NCBI GenBank assembly: GCA_963662155.1
Contig: OY759270.1
Span: forward strand, 50,742,303 to 50,806,302
Length of the DNA stretch: 64,000 nucleotides
Source: Lamellibrachia columna
Lineage: Eukaryota > Annelida > Polychaeta > Sabellida > Siboglinidae
Direction: 5' to 3'
The notes beneath the pieces were generated by a model. The model made no database searches and was not told the origin of the DNA. It worked only from the letters and a program-made list of their open reading frames with translations. The position numbers and the translations under genes are program-made. This document shows, piece by piece, positions 1 to 12,050 of the stretch (within the stretch, counting starts at the first letter, position 1; the number at the start of each line of letters is the position of its first letter).

Positions 1-510
1 AAAATGTTACATTATGAAGTGGATTTGAAGATGCGCATCAGTTTTGGTAATGACTTTTCTGAAACATCGCTAGGTGTAATAACATGTTTTGTCAAAACTG
101 CCAGTTTCATTTCTCCACAATCACACAACACGTTAACAAGGACATCAACATTAAAGTCAACTGTTGTCTTACCACAATAGCAGAAACTGCCGCGTTCAAA
201 TCGAAATAAAAGTTGTCTAGCCGGGGGTCACTCCTGTGGGTACCCATGATAGTGCACGGGTTCAAAATAAGGGGTCGAATAAAAGTCTGATCTGATCAGA
301 AAACACAAGTTTTCGGTGGAATGAATCGGCTTGTCACTAACTGCGTTTTCTGCCCTACGGTCATGGCTTTAATTGCACCCCACCCCTTGGTTGGCAGTAC
401 GAACAGAAACAGCTAACTCTTAGACCCTTTTCCCGAGACCACTCTTTCAATGTTTGTCAAACACAACTTTCTCTTTTTTCGAAGACACATACGTCCCAGA
501 TTTTTCACGA
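1..510. repeat. Dispersed repeat family A, partial copy (modules d1 and d2)
   Basis: This stretch matches 5,975-6,790 by eye, with the same order of landmarks: a block with TTTGAAGATGCGCAT, a block with CAACACGTTAACA, and a block ending in GAACGCACA-like sequence. A shorter version of the last block lies at 7,905-8,055, and part of the first is at 23,811-23,880. Copies are clearly diverged, with many substitutions and small gaps, so the family is old. I see no coding potential and no terminal repeats, so the class is unknown; a non-autonomous transposon or an LTR remnant are both possible. Confidence 0.6.
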
Positions 511-1284
511 AAATTAAATAATATCGTGAGTCGATGCTTGGAGTGTAGAAGCGTCACATTATGATAAACACAAGGATACTGAATAATTACTCTCCAAACA
601 ATTTTCCACAAGTTGACGTTTTGCGATATTCTTGAAGGTGATATTTTGAAAAGACTGTTAACAAGGAAAGTTGTTATAGTTTTAGCGACAGAAAGAGACA
701 CAGACAGACAAATACCGCGAATACCACAAATGTGACTAAAAACAGCAATGCCATGTTTGAGAAATATGATGTGTAAACAAAAACTTAAATTATTTAAACA
801 AGAACTCTGCAGAGGTTGTTGCTATTACACTCCGTGGTTACCACAAGCTACACGAAGAACGTCGACCAGCCCGTTTGACACAAAGGTGCGTGTGCCTCGT
901 TGTTAACAAGATTATTAATAGCAAGTCTCAATATATCTGGCCAAAGGCGCGGACGATCGGTAGTTGTCGTCGCTCTGAACAAGTTGATTGTTTTCGTCAG
1001 ATGCCATGGCAGACGTATCTACTACTACTACTACTAATAATAATAATACTAAACTTCGATAGCGCCTATATCCTCAGCTTACAGGCGCAACAAAACAGAA
1101 TCATTAGGCAATACCGTGAATAGGGGAGCACAAAAGGCGTCATCAGAACAAGGGACCAACCAAAAATTTAAGGTGAAAATGCAAATTGGAGTAAATGTAC
1201 CTTGAGGGTTTTTTAACGGAAGGTAGCTATAGTTTCAGTTGACCTCAAAGTGATGAGGAATTCATTCCAAACCCTAAGTGGTTG
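511..1284. other. Gene-free stretch, nothing recognised
   Basis: Only short open frames occur here and none resembles a known protein. A short imprecise run of CTA and TAA triplets lies near 1,020-1,050. No splice-like exon structure, RNA gene or transposon end was recognised. Confidence 0.5.
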
Positions 1285-1435
1285 TCCAGCAAGTTTCACG
1301 TGAATGCACAACTACGATCGAATTATGTCGAGGGCATCACTATGCTTCATGGCCAAGAGAGCGTGTACCGGCTGTTGTCAAGGTATCGTCCGCTACATTG
1401 CCAGCTAACATTGGATCTGGTTGATATTAGTGCGA
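1285..1435. repeat. Dispersed repeat family A, module a (copy 1)
   Basis: About 140 bp closely resemble 7,065-7,200. Both contain GCACAACTACGATCGAATTA, GAGAGCGTGTACCGG and CATTGCCAGCTA in the same order and spacing. In the second location this module lies shortly before modules b, c and d2, suggesting one composite repeat. No coding function is apparent. Confidence 0.65.
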
Positions 1436-3424
1436 AGGCCTTACATACAATCATTCCTCATGAGAACTAGCCACGCGATTTTGATATAATAACTGTGCAT
1501 GCACAACGGCTTCAAAGGAAAAGCCGAACTGGACTGGATAAACCAATGTCTGCAGACGGCGGAAACAATGGATGCGATTTGCTTTGCACAGCCATTGTGC
1601 ATAAACAATAGTCCCGTATTACTGCTCACAGTATGACCTGAATACCCCAGCAATACCGAGCAGTGAATTGAGGAGTGTCTGTCCAACGCAAACGAAACTT
1701 CGAGAAAATATTCTAGTCAAATATTAAATGATAGCAACGGTTTCTATGCCTATGAAACACTAAATCTGAGGGGGATAATTCAGCAGATTACCAAGGGGAT
1801 TATTTTCAACACCTGACATGATAGCTACGAAAAAAGAAGAGCAAGTTTAATAAATTACTTTGACAATCGCAGAGGACCTAAATATATTCTCCTAGTTGTT
1901 GTTTACGACGGAAGGTGTTCATCCACTACCAGTGTATTGTACTAACTAGGAGCACTAAGTCATTAAAGCATTTCAGTCCAAAAAACGTATGTATAAAAAT
2001 AAAACGTTTACAAGAACATACATTTCTCAGAGCTGATGGGGTTCACGCCAAAAAGTGTAAATAAAACAATATAATAAATTGTTTTTTTTACTCGCAACAG
2101 CTATTAACTTATTAATGCGAAATGGGCGCAGTTCTGTCAAAATTGAAAAATAGCAATAAATATCATACCCGTGCAAACATGTGGGTTAACAATATCAAAG
2201 ACAGGGAAATTACGAGCAGACCAAATTAATAGTGGCTCTTGGTGTTGAAGATATTTACCACACATTTATTTTTGTCAAGCTTAATGGAGGGAAAAACTAG
2301 ACGGTATGAAATAGCAGTAGCACACGACAGTGTAGATCGGACATCAGATATTATTCGAGGGGAACAACTGCGGAAGTACCTGTTGATTAAGTAAATGCCA
2401 ACATTGTCAATATGTGTAAAAGAAAATACACAGATAACTAACAAGGGCATTCGCATATAGTCCAGTGGCATCCCTTAACTAAGTACGTCCATAATGTATA
2501 TTGATTATTATGTAGGACAGCGGTATTAAGATCTGGCCTGTAGTGCAGACTAGACTGATGTTTATGATAATATAACTGACGACCACACGTGACAACACAA
2601 AGAGGAAGTATAATGTTAAATAAGGAATATGTACACGTGGTTTCGGTGTAAAGTTTCACTCATTTGATACTTGTCGTTGCTGGATGGTCGATCTCACCAC
2701 TGGAAATCCTTCATATCACAGTTTCGATGTGTTGTATATAGAACAGATTGCCTGTGTTCATCCTATGTCAGAGCAGAATGCTCGTAGGCTTGCAGTGTGT
2801 TTTCATTTTGTCCACATTTTATTGTCGTGTTCTTCCTCTTTTTCGTTTTCCCTCAACATGTTTTTGGCGAATCCCTTTCGTACTTTGATTTACTTGTCAG
2901 CGTCCATATCTTTCTTCCACAAAGGAAGATAGAATATACAAGTACTTTAAGGAATGTCATATTGGTATTTATGCTGATATTACGAAGATTAATTCCCAAT
3001 GGTATTCAGGTTTATCAGAACTGTAATTAAAGTTGTAAAATTTGGGTCTGATTTATTTGGATAAATTCGCATATATTGGGTAACCTGATGCTCCTACGAT
3101 GACACAACGCCACTCGTTGTCTGCCATCTTTGTTACGACAGTGGTCGTTGCCATGTACGTGACCTGGACACGACATAACGGTATTACTCAGTACAAATGT
3201 TCCTCTCAAACCAGGTACCTTACATATCGATCATTGAAGGACCAGTTCCCTCCGATCAAACAGACAATCCCCATACCACACCAGTGATATACCAGTTTTA
3301 CAGAGTTTAAAAAATTCGGTATTCGGAAGTAATTATAGACTTTGTTCGAGGCTGTGCAACAATTAATACACTCAACGTTGTAACCATGTGTACTCGTAAC
3401 AGTGTTCAATTACGTACATTGTAC
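1436..3424. other. Gene-free stretch, nothing recognised
   Basis: AT-rich sequence with only short open frames on both strands. I found no protein family match, no tandem repeat and no transposon termini. It may be the diverged interior between family A modules a and b, because the same two modules flank a much shorter gap at 7,200-7,380, but this is inference. Confidence 0.45.
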
Positions 3425-3745
3425 TACTGATACACCTCGCTGTACAGATATACGATCACTATATACAGCACTTTATTAAACATTATTTAGACTTTGTACA
3501 ACAACGTATTAAACCTATTCATACTTCATAAAACGCAGTACCAAATATACTCACCGCCTGGATACTCATCGTGTCGGTCCGGCAATCAGTTCGCTACTGA
3601 TCAAACCGTGCGTGTTTTATAGAAATGGTTCGCTTATCGGGACACTGCTCTATTATATGCCGCTAGCCAAAATTAATACATTCCGTCAACGAACACAATA
3701 GAGAATATCAGCTCATCATACACGCTACACAGTAGGGGGTCAGAC
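3425..3745. repeat. Dispersed repeat family A, module b (copy 1)
   Basis: This stretch matches 7,385-7,685 over about 300 bp. Shared landmarks in order are CACTATATACAGC, TTAGACTTTGTAC, CATCGTGTCGGTC, CTATTATATGCCGCT, AAAATTAATACATTCCG and CGCTACACAGTAGGGGG. Short open frames differ between the copies, so the shared sequence is probably non-coding. The match ends near a GGGGGTCAG motif, which also occurs beside the family A copy at 23.37 kb. Confidence 0.65.
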
Positions 3746-4277
3746 CACGGTTACGCTACGTCCAATTGTACAGTAGTGCCTATGCAGTCCCGGATACAAT
3801 TAAAGGGGATAACAACTAGCACCAGCTAAAATGCTATTTCGGTGTGTACACAAATTATAATATTGTATGTACCACATTCCCACATAAAAAATAACAGAAA
3901 ACAAATATCTATAGGTAAAAGTGTATGTTTAATACGTCTATCTCACAAAGCGCGCGTAAAATTCGAAGTTAATGAGATGAGCGATCACGTGGTGTTGTGA
4001 CATCACTGATGACATGGGTTTACATTTAGTCAGTGATTTCTATGTACTGCGTCAGCACAGTTTCACTCGCTTTACTATGACGAGTGGTGGCGATGGCAAT
4101 TTTCAGTAATAAAAAGTAAAACGCGATTTCGAACCGCCAGCGGCAAGTGATATCGCATAATCGTCTTCGAATTCGGCTCTTTCGGAGCAACTTAGCGACG
4201 GTCTTATTTACTTTCTGACCTAACCGTGAAAACGACCAAATAGAGCCGCCAAGCTTCTCCTCATATACCTACATGTA
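3746..4277. other. Gene-free stretch, nothing recognised
   Basis: Mixed-composition sequence between a family A module and the MITE. No open frame over 60 codons, no repeat unit and no RNA gene was recognised. Confidence 0.45.
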
Positions 4278-4285
4278 CTCATGTC

Positions 4286-4695
4286 CAGGGTTGAAAAAAA
4301 TCATGATTTTTTTTTTAAATCCAAAAAAATCGGATTTATTTGATTTAAATCGGATTTTTTTAATTTATTTTATTTTTTTATTTTTTTTTATTTTTTTTTA
4401 ATCTGGCATACACAATGTCATAAAATATTTTACTATCAGGCTATCTGATGTCAATACAGCTACACAAGTGTGCGCACTTTGTGCTTTTGTATTAAAAAAC
4501 ACACAAAACTTTGTTGATCTTGATGCTTGTAAACAATTATTTGTGTTAAATTCATATAAATCAGCGATTAAAAAAACCGGAAGTAAAAAAAAAAAAAAAA
4601 TAATAAATCAATGATTTTTTTAATTTTTTTGGAGCGATTTAAATCATGATTTAAATCAATGATTTAAATCAAATGATTTAAATCAAACAACCCTG
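4286..4695. mobile_element. hAT-type MITE with perfect 8-bp target duplication
   Basis: The 410-bp element begins CAGGGTTG and ends CAACCCTG, an inverted terminal repeat typical of hAT elements. It is flanked on both sides by the identical octamer CTCATGTC (4,278-4,285 and 4,696-4,703), the 8-bp target duplication expected of hAT transposition. The interior is very AT-rich. Close to each end there are repeats of ATTTAAATC and AAATCATGATTT that could extend the pairing of the ends. There is no open frame, so it must have been moved by a transposase encoded elsewhere. Confidence 0.88.
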
Positions 4696-4703
4696 CTCAT
4701 GTC

Positions 4704-5489
4704 ACGTGGTCAACAATTACTCTTTGTTCCGCATAACGAAAAAATATGTACTGTGCCATATGATGATAATTTTGGTTATGTCAGAAAGTAAAATATCGCG
4801 CTGACAGTGACATTCCGTCCGTTTACGAGGCCCTCTTGCCTTCGACCCGAGCGACTGCGTCCCGTGTCGCTGACTGCGTTCGGACTTCGGGTTCTACGGA
4901 TTGATGACATCGACATAGCTTTCACAATTGGGAATACTGTTGGCACAACTTCCTCTTTTGAAGGATATTATAACATCAAGAAATCCCTGAAATTCTCCGG
5001 GATATCCCTGGGCAGCCATCTTCTCCGGGTCGCGGTCGAAACACGTTGCTTCGTCGGCTTGAAGTTTGAGGGCTTCATTTTCGCGGCCATTTCTTTAACA
5101 AAGTTGGCTGTGTGGATAATTTAAATAAATTACATGTTACTCTATTCTTACTACTGTTTGCATTGCAACCGAATGCCGCACAATAAACAATTTTGACGCT
5201 CGCTTCAAAACAACCGCTTTCGCTGTAAACATAGGCGAATTAATGGAAAGTAACAGTTTCGCTGCGCTTCAATCTCACCAGTGACGTCACATCGACGCTT
5301 GCCGATGACCAGGGGGAAAATATGTATAATCGAGGAAGGCCGATAGGACAGGGTATTATTTGCAATTATTAATTAATGGAATTCTTCGGTGTTGTGGAAA
5401 TGGAAATATACTGCAAGATGTAATATAATATGATTTCAACTAATCATTGTTTTTTATCCCTTTAACAAATTAGTCGATTTATGTGATTG
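4704..5489. other. Gene-free stretch with a GC-richer island
   Basis: Bases 4,800-5,300 are richer in G+C and CpG than the surroundings and are open on both strands: 105 codons on plus, and a shorter minus frame starting in good context near 5,072. No family match is visible for either. The island could be a decayed promoter and first exon or part of an unrecognised element. A CRE-like palindrome lies at its right side. Confidence 0.35.
5282..5289. promoter_or_regulatory. CRE-like palindrome TGACGTCA
   Basis: A perfect TGACGTCA, the consensus site of CREB/ATF bZIP factors, sits at the right side of a GC-richer island. A single 8-bp match occurs by chance about once per 65 kb, so function is only suggested. 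Confidence 0.25.
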
Positions 5490-6790
5490 CATTAGTAACT
5501 GTATTCAGCCTACAAGTCAGATACCAGAGATGTGCACTACTCGGTGTATTGCTTATTGCAGCACACAATTTTTAGTACTGAGACGTATTTGCTATATTTT
5601 TGGAAAATTGGCAATATAACATTGCGAGTGTTTTTTTTATTTGCAAATACTCGCAATATTTTTTGCATTAAATTCAAGGGTATTACAGTATATATAACAA
5701 TGTATTTATTTGTTATTAAAATTTTAGTCCGCCTAAAGAATCCGTAATACCATATATGTCGAATATGAAATAAACAATACTTTCATAATAATAACAATAA
5801 TAATAATAACAATAATAATAAGTATTATTCAATATCACCATATATACTATGTTATAGAGCGAAAAGGTATTATTACAATTATTATTCAATATCACCATAT
5901 ATACTATGTTATAGAGCGAAAAGATATTGAAAATATTCTTAGGAAAACAACACTACTGTATTTCAAGTATTTAGACAGTGAGACATTACGATATGATGAA
6001 ACGGATTTGAAGATGCGCATGGATTTTGGCAGTGACATTTCTAAAACACCCGTAGATGTAATAATATGTTTTGTCCAAAAACGCGTTCGTGAAAGAATTA
6101 AAATAATTATAAGTATATGATTTTGACAAAACTCGTTCAGCACGTTGGTACCATTGTGTCAGTGGGTGTCATAGAGTTTTATAATACTTGATGGAATAAT
6201 TTTTTTCACAATCACGCAACACGTTAACATGGCCATCAATATTAAATTAAAATGTTGTCTAATCACATTTGCAGAAACTGCCGCGTTCAAATCGAAACAA
6301 ACGTTGTCTAGCCCGAGGGTCACACCCATGAGCTGTGGGTACCCATTTCAGAACACAGGTACAAGATAAGGGATCGTATCAGACTCGATGTCATATCAGG
6401 TACAAAATAAAGGGTCGAATCAGACTCAACCAGAAGCAGTGTGCTTCTTTTCCATTGTCTTAAATTTGCTTAATAGTGATCGGCTGATTTATTGTATGTA
6501 TATGAATGTATGTTATTATTAGATTCCAAAAAAAATATTTTATTTTATCTTATCTTATCTGACCACGCAAATTGGTGTGTGAGTTACTGTGTCTTATGCC
6601 ATACGGCTGTGCCTTTAATTGCGTCCCACCCCTAGGTAGGCAGTACGAAAAAGCACAGTTAATTCTTAGACCACTTTCCACACAAAAAACATAAACGGGT
6701 GTCCCAAGACCACTCTCTAATCGTTTGTGAAGCACACATTTCCCTACTTTATGGAACGCACACCCATACCCGTTCTGCTCCCATGAACTG
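5490..6790. repeat. Dispersed repeat family A, longest copy (modules c, d1, d2)
   Basis: Module c (about 5,500-5,690, with GTGCACTACTCGGTGTATTG) matches 7,700-7,905 and 23,420-23,600. Modules d1 (5,975-6,420) and d2 (6,560-6,790) match 1-510. Between c and d1 there is a TAA/CAA-rich microsatellite and a 57-bp tandem duplication. This copy shows the fullest c-d1-d2 order. Open frames are short and differ from copy to copy, so I treat it as non-coding repeat DNA of unknown class. Confidence 0.6.
5823..5925. repeat. 57-bp tandem duplication
   Basis: The motif TTCAATATCACCATATATAC followed by TATGTTATAGAGCGAAAA occurs twice, 57 bases apart, with almost no difference. It lies inside the family A copy, immediately after a TAA-rich run. 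Confidence 0.8.
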
Positions 6791-7064
6791 TTTACAACAT
6801 TTTCATTAATCTGGTTAACAAAACACGTGTTATATTCAACAAAACAATTTTAACAAACATTTGACAATTTTGTTTTAAATCGTAGTTAATAATGTTTCCT
6901 TAACGATCGGAGAATTGTCTTAGCAAACTACGCGTTCAAAGTCACCAATTTATGCTACACAGCATGCGTAACGACCTCCTTAGCGTGCGACACCAACCCC
7001 TGAGGCGTAGCTCAGTTAGTGGACCATAGGCGCAGCTACACAGAAAGGCAACGTGTCCAAGATG

Positions 7065-8060
7065 GCGGTTGTCCTGCAAGTTTCATGCGAATGCACAACT
7101 ACGATCGAATTATGCCGAGAGCGTCAGTATTCTTCGTGGCAAAGAGAGCGTGTACCGGTAATTGTTAAGGTATCGTCTGTCACATTGCCAGCTACCAGTC
7201 AAGACATGCTCCGAGTTTGACTACCTGACTGACCGGCTGCATGGGTGGTTATTAGACTTTAACTGATTATTGTTTCACTACACCGCCATCTAAAAGCATT
7301 ACCAATGCAGTTTATGTCGATGCTACGACCGTGCTACTAAATACCACATAACATCGTTTCTCAGGACACATTCTCCTCTCGAACCACACATTCTACCTGA
7401 TGCTAGCTGTTCACTATATACAGCGCTGCATTAACGACTTAGACTTTGTACGACAATGTTTATATTTAGACTTTATGCAGCACAAAATACTCGCCGCCTG
7501 GATACACATCGTGTCGGTCTGGCAGATTTCAGTTTGCTACTGGTAAAGCCCTGCGTGTTTTACACAAATGGTTCGATTATCGAGATCTTGCACTATTATA
7601 TGCCGCTGGCTAAAATTAATACATTCCGCCGACGAACACAATAGAAGATGTCAGCTCATTATAGACGCTACACAGTAGGGGGGTAGGCATTTGTATTTGG
7701 TAACTGTATTCACCCAGCAAGTTTGATACCAGGAATGTGCACACTACTCGGTGTATTGCGTATTGCAATACAGCATTGTAACACTTAAATTTGTGTACTG
7801 CGAAGTATTGGCAACATTGTTTGGATATTGACAATACAAGTTTGCGATTATTTCAAAAGTATTGCAAATACTCACAAAATTGTTGTATTAATTTCAAGGG
7901 TATTACCTTGATAGGTAGCACGAAAAACATAGCTAATTTTTAGACCCCTTTTCCACAAAGGAAAACTATTTGGTGGTCCCGAGACTGTTTCTTCGTTTGT
8001 AAAACACACCTTTCCCTCCTTTTTCGAACGCACATGCGTCCCCAGATTTGACATGAGTGA
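7065..8060. repeat. Dispersed repeat family A, composite copy (a, b, c, d2)
   Basis: This is the only place where modules a (7,065-7,200), b (7,385-7,685), c (7,700-7,905) and d2 (7,905-8,055) occur in close succession. It supports the view that the separate pieces at 1.3 kb, 3.4 kb, 0-0.5 kb, 5.5-6.8 kb and 23.4-23.9 kb come from one element about 2 kb long. A box-A-like string TAGCTCAGTTAGTGG lies just upstream at about 7,007, but no box B follows, so a tRNA-derived SINE head is not established. Confidence 0.55.
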
Positions 8061-10070
8061 CTGCCCCGCTAAACCCCCCCTTCCCCCCGTAGTAGGTTGT
8101 CGTTGACATAGCGGGGGGCTTCACTACTTTCGGCACAACCGCCATAAGTAACTGTGATTTGACCCCCTCCCATTTTTATCCGTATACACACTCTCCAACA
8201 GTGGCGACACCCAGCGTACAACCAATGCCACAACTTTATTATAAATTGAAAACGGACAGTTACCGAGGGTAATGAACAAGCGGTTGGCTGGGCAAAGCGA
8301 GTGTTGTTAATGACTTGTTTCAATGAATGCGTAACATACTTTCAATCAAAAACGAACGTCATTGTGTTTCTATACATATTTTCAATGCAAACACTATCCA
8401 CAATTGTAAGCAATTGAAATTGAGAGATTTCCTTTGACCTTAAGCGCGCACACGTTGATATTTTGCTTTCCCAGTGTGTTTTTTTACGTGTTTTTGCCAA
8501 TAAAAAAAAACAGCGTGTTTTTTTAGGTTCCGCTCAAATTGACGGCTGATATCTGCATCCTTGAGCTTCCCCATATCAAGCCTCCTCCTGGGAGCATGTT
8601 GCTTCCGACGTTCTCGTGCGATTTGAATCGCTAGTTTGGCACGACTTAGTACCTGGTCAGTCTAGCAGGATATACGCTCGTTGTGTGTTTTGTGAAAAAC
8701 AGTAAATTAACGCGCATATTCATAAAAGCAAATGTCAGTTTAATAAGCACACATTTGCAAATACATCCAGTGGAATTGAACTGATTGCTTCAAGTGCTGC
8801 CACACAGGCGTAGCTAATCGCAACAATCGGTGCAACCCTTAATTCAGATAAATGGTAGATAATTCAGATTAATATGTTAGCACAATGTATCGACAATGTA
8901 TACGTGTCTACCAAGATGTGTATATGTGTTTGGTTGGTATGGGTATTACTTGGAATTGACATAACACAATTGGTATCCAAATTACTAGAATTATTAGTTA
9001 CTATTACAAATGAATCAAATGCAATTATGTTATATGCAATGCGAAATAAAGCTGTACTGTATTCGAGCAACTGACCCTTCATGTCCTACTAAATGACGTT
9101 GTAGAGACATGGGTGGCTTAATGTTAAATGTTACTGCACGTTGGTATATGTGGAGTATCTGATTGCCAAATCCTGAATATATGTTTGTAAACATACAAGA
9201 ACATTTGTGTGTGAGGATTTTCACCCAAGGCGGTGGCTTTGCGTTAATACAGCATCACAAACCTGCTCTACGGTTAACTTACGTTTACTTAAGGAAAGTA
9301 ATGCGTGTGAAAGAACCGTGGATAGTTATAGTGGCATCACTACAGACATTTGTTGTTTACATGCGATATTATTATATAAACTATTAAAAAATTAACCGAC
9401 TTTGTTAGTAAAACTAAGCATAACAGCATGACAGAGCCTCTGCAACTTCAATCCGTCTTCTTTACTTCATTCTCGCTTCGACTTTGTTCGGTTATTTTCG
9501 TATCTCCTCGACCATTATCGGCTGTCATCGGATTTCGTCGTACCACTGTGTCTACTCAGTACAATTAAGCAATGAGAGATCAGAACACAGACAGACAACC
9601 AAAAGGCAACGAGATCAGCGACACTTGATAGGCGCCTGAAACAGAAAAGATTTAATTACGTGTCATCAAGACGCACTATATGTCACTGTCAGGAAACTTT
9701 TTTTGTACACATAACTAAAATGTGTCACCAAACAATGGCGATATCATATAAATGTAAACCCACGGGCAATTCTCTACAGGTTTTTAGCAAATGAGGGCAT
9801 TGACGGTTGTTGGAGACAGTGTTCGACTAATTATTAATGTAGTAATATGCTCTTCTTTGGTGGTTTCCCAGCAAAAAACTGGCAAGTCAAATCAAGTCTC
9901 AAGTCAAAGACATACAAGTCCAAAACAAATATCGGGTCATCTATCTGAATTCCAAGTCAAGTCGCATGTCATGAAAATGTGCGAGTCTGACCCAACAAGT
10001 CTGATAAATTATCGTCATTGCTGCCACCAAACTGTGGAGATAGTAGAAACGTATCCGAACTGTCAGTGAA
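8061..10070. other. Gene-free stretch, nothing recognised
   Basis: No family match or repeat unit was found on either strand. Short frames of 60-90 codons overlap one another on opposite strands and have no recognisable motifs. Confidence 0.45.
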
Positions 10071-10208
10071 GTGTAGGCCGGGGAGTGCATGATGTGTAGG
10101 CCGGGGAGTGCATGATGTGTAGGCCGTGGAGTGCATGATGTGTAGGCCGGGGAGTGCATGATGTGTAGGCCTGGGAGTGCATGATGTGTAGGCCGGCGAG
10201 TGCATGAT
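10071..10208. repeat. 23-bp minisatellite, six units
   Basis: About six head-to-tail copies of a 23-bp unit, GTGTAGGCCGGGGAGTGCAT followed by GAT, with one or two substitutions per unit. Because 23 is not a multiple of three and the minus strand lacks stops, overlapping minus frames read through it and give repeated His/Pro/Thr-rich peptides; these are artefacts of the repeat. Confidence 0.9.
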
Positions 10209-10840
10209 GTGCTTCGCTCTCTTAACCAGGCAATGAAAGGTTCCGCACCGATGAAACTGCCCCCCCCCCCATGTCATTGATTGATCTCCTTTCTCTGTGA
10301 ATTGTCCATTTCTCAAAGATAAAAAAAAAGTTATATTGTTGAGTGTTCGCCTTATCGTGGGATGGCTAAGGTATCTCTACTGTACGGATAAATGTCCTGT
10401 GCATTATCAACAATGGCCTGTCTGGTCTTAGCAGCTGTCAGGGCTGTTATTTTTACAACGCCATTTTCGCCATCACATGGGCCCTCCCGTGACGAATTCC
10501 TAAAAAGATTTTTTTTCAGTTGGGAAGACAATAGCTACTTGGTCATGAGACACGAGCTTGAAGAAAAATACATTGCACATTGATGCAATATTCGCATAAG
10601 CATTGCAAGAGCGTTTTGGTCGACATCCTTCTGATGTTCTTTCGGCTCAGTTTGTTGAAGGCGGTGAAACTGACAATAAAACCAAATTGACACAACTCGT
10701 CCATGAAACTTATTTCGCAATATCAGAATCTGTTTTCGGTATTGTGCAGGACTCCACAACATTTTTGTCCATTTTCGATTACTTATGCACGAAGTTGATT
10801 GGCGTGTAACGTTCATTACGACGAGCAAATGGTGGACACC
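10209..10840. other. Gene-free stretch, possibly decayed 5' part of LINE-C
   Basis: Contains a poly-C run near 10,261 and a poly-A run near 10,321. From about 10,600 the plus strand may continue the LINE that is recognisable from 10,841, but no endonuclease motif is secure here. Confidence 0.35.
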
Positions 10841-12050
10841 AAATTTCATTGCAAGTGATAAGTGTATTAACAGGAGATTCCTATCAGTTAAATGATAGTT
10901 TTCTGAGAACACACTTTCGATTTGTTCAGGTAGGGAATGTTTCATCACGTGGACAAGCGATACTTGATAAAATATGGACGAACATGGAGGAGGTAATATT
11001 TCTGAACTTGGAAAATCAGACCATAATATGGTATTGCTGAAACCAAATTTTAATCGGTTAATTGATACTGGGTGTATGACACGTTTAACTATAAGATCTA
11101 TGGGTCCCAATCAAAAATCCACATTTGCTATGGCTGTGTCAGCTATTCGATGGGAACCCTTATTTAGGTTACAGTATTTAAATATAAGTATTTATATTAT
11201 GAAACTGCTATTAATAAGTTCATGGAAACGTAACACGTCACACAGCTGATAAACCATGGGTAACCGACTGGTTTAGAACATTAGTTCGTAAAAGACAGCC
11301 AGCTCACATAAGTGGTAATTTGAATCAAGCCAGAATATTGCGCAATAGGGTTCACCACGCCGCTCCGAGACTTAAGTACTACTTTTATCAAACACAAATT
11401 ACAGCATTGAATGAGTCATGATCCCATGATTTGTGGACACATTGGAAAAAATATGGGTCTTGAGAGGAATGTCAACTCTGGCATGCGAGGACTAGCTAAC
11501 AAATCAAATAATGGTGATTGTGGATTACTAGCCAGTGGAATTGATGCGTTTTTTTCGTGTCTGTCAGTGAACATTTACCCCGTTTAAATGAGGATAATCA
11601 AATATTTACAGTAAATGAGGACCAATATGTCATCAGTGTGATGACAACATTCAGAGCACTACAGAAAGTTAATGCGAATAAGGCCACAGGGCCTGATAAC
11701 ATTCCTACTTGGGTATTAAGGAATCGAGCAGATATCCTCGCTCCTCCCTCAACAAGTAAAACTAGGAAATGCCCACTCGCATTCTGGCCGGCCAAATGAC
11801 GGAGTATAGCAGGGAACCCTGTCTGGACTCAAATGTTTCCTAGATTTACATAAACGATTTAAAAACACATGTTCCATTATATAAGTGTGTGGACGACAGT
11901 ACGTTATTCGAAGTGTGTGATTGAGAAGGTGTTTCTGTAATCCAATAATCAGTTGATATCGCCGCAAGGTGGAAATAACAAATTTATATGAAAATCAATT
12001 CAAGAAAATCAAAAGAAATGATAATCAGTTATGCACAATACGGGAATTTT
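10841..12050 (+). pseudogene. LINE-C: degenerate non-LTR endonuclease/reverse transcriptase
   Basis: Plus-strand pieces in several frames read as one non-LTR retrotransposon pol. A block near 10,930-11,060 has SSRGQAILDKIWTN and GKSDHNMV, the C-terminal motifs of an APE-type endonuclease. A block at 11,557-11,750 has NKATGPDNIPTWVLR, the start of the reverse transcriptase. A block at 11,800-11,960 has QGTLSGLKCFL and VDDSTLFEV, the later RT motifs; the YVDD box reads CVDD. The RT middle is deleted near 11,750 and stops and frameshifts are frequent. It would have nicked target DNA and copied its own RNA; it is now inactive. It abuts LINE-D without an obvious 3' tail. Confidence 0.75.

Noticed and set aside
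7000..7030. tRNA-derived SINE head (TAGCTCAGTTAGTGG)
   Set aside because: The box-A-like string is not followed by a box B at suitable distance, and no tail or target duplication was found.
10535..11110. 191-codon minus-strand frame
   Set aside because: The plus strand of the same bases encodes recognisable LINE endonuclease motifs (GKSDHNMV), and the minus product has no family features.
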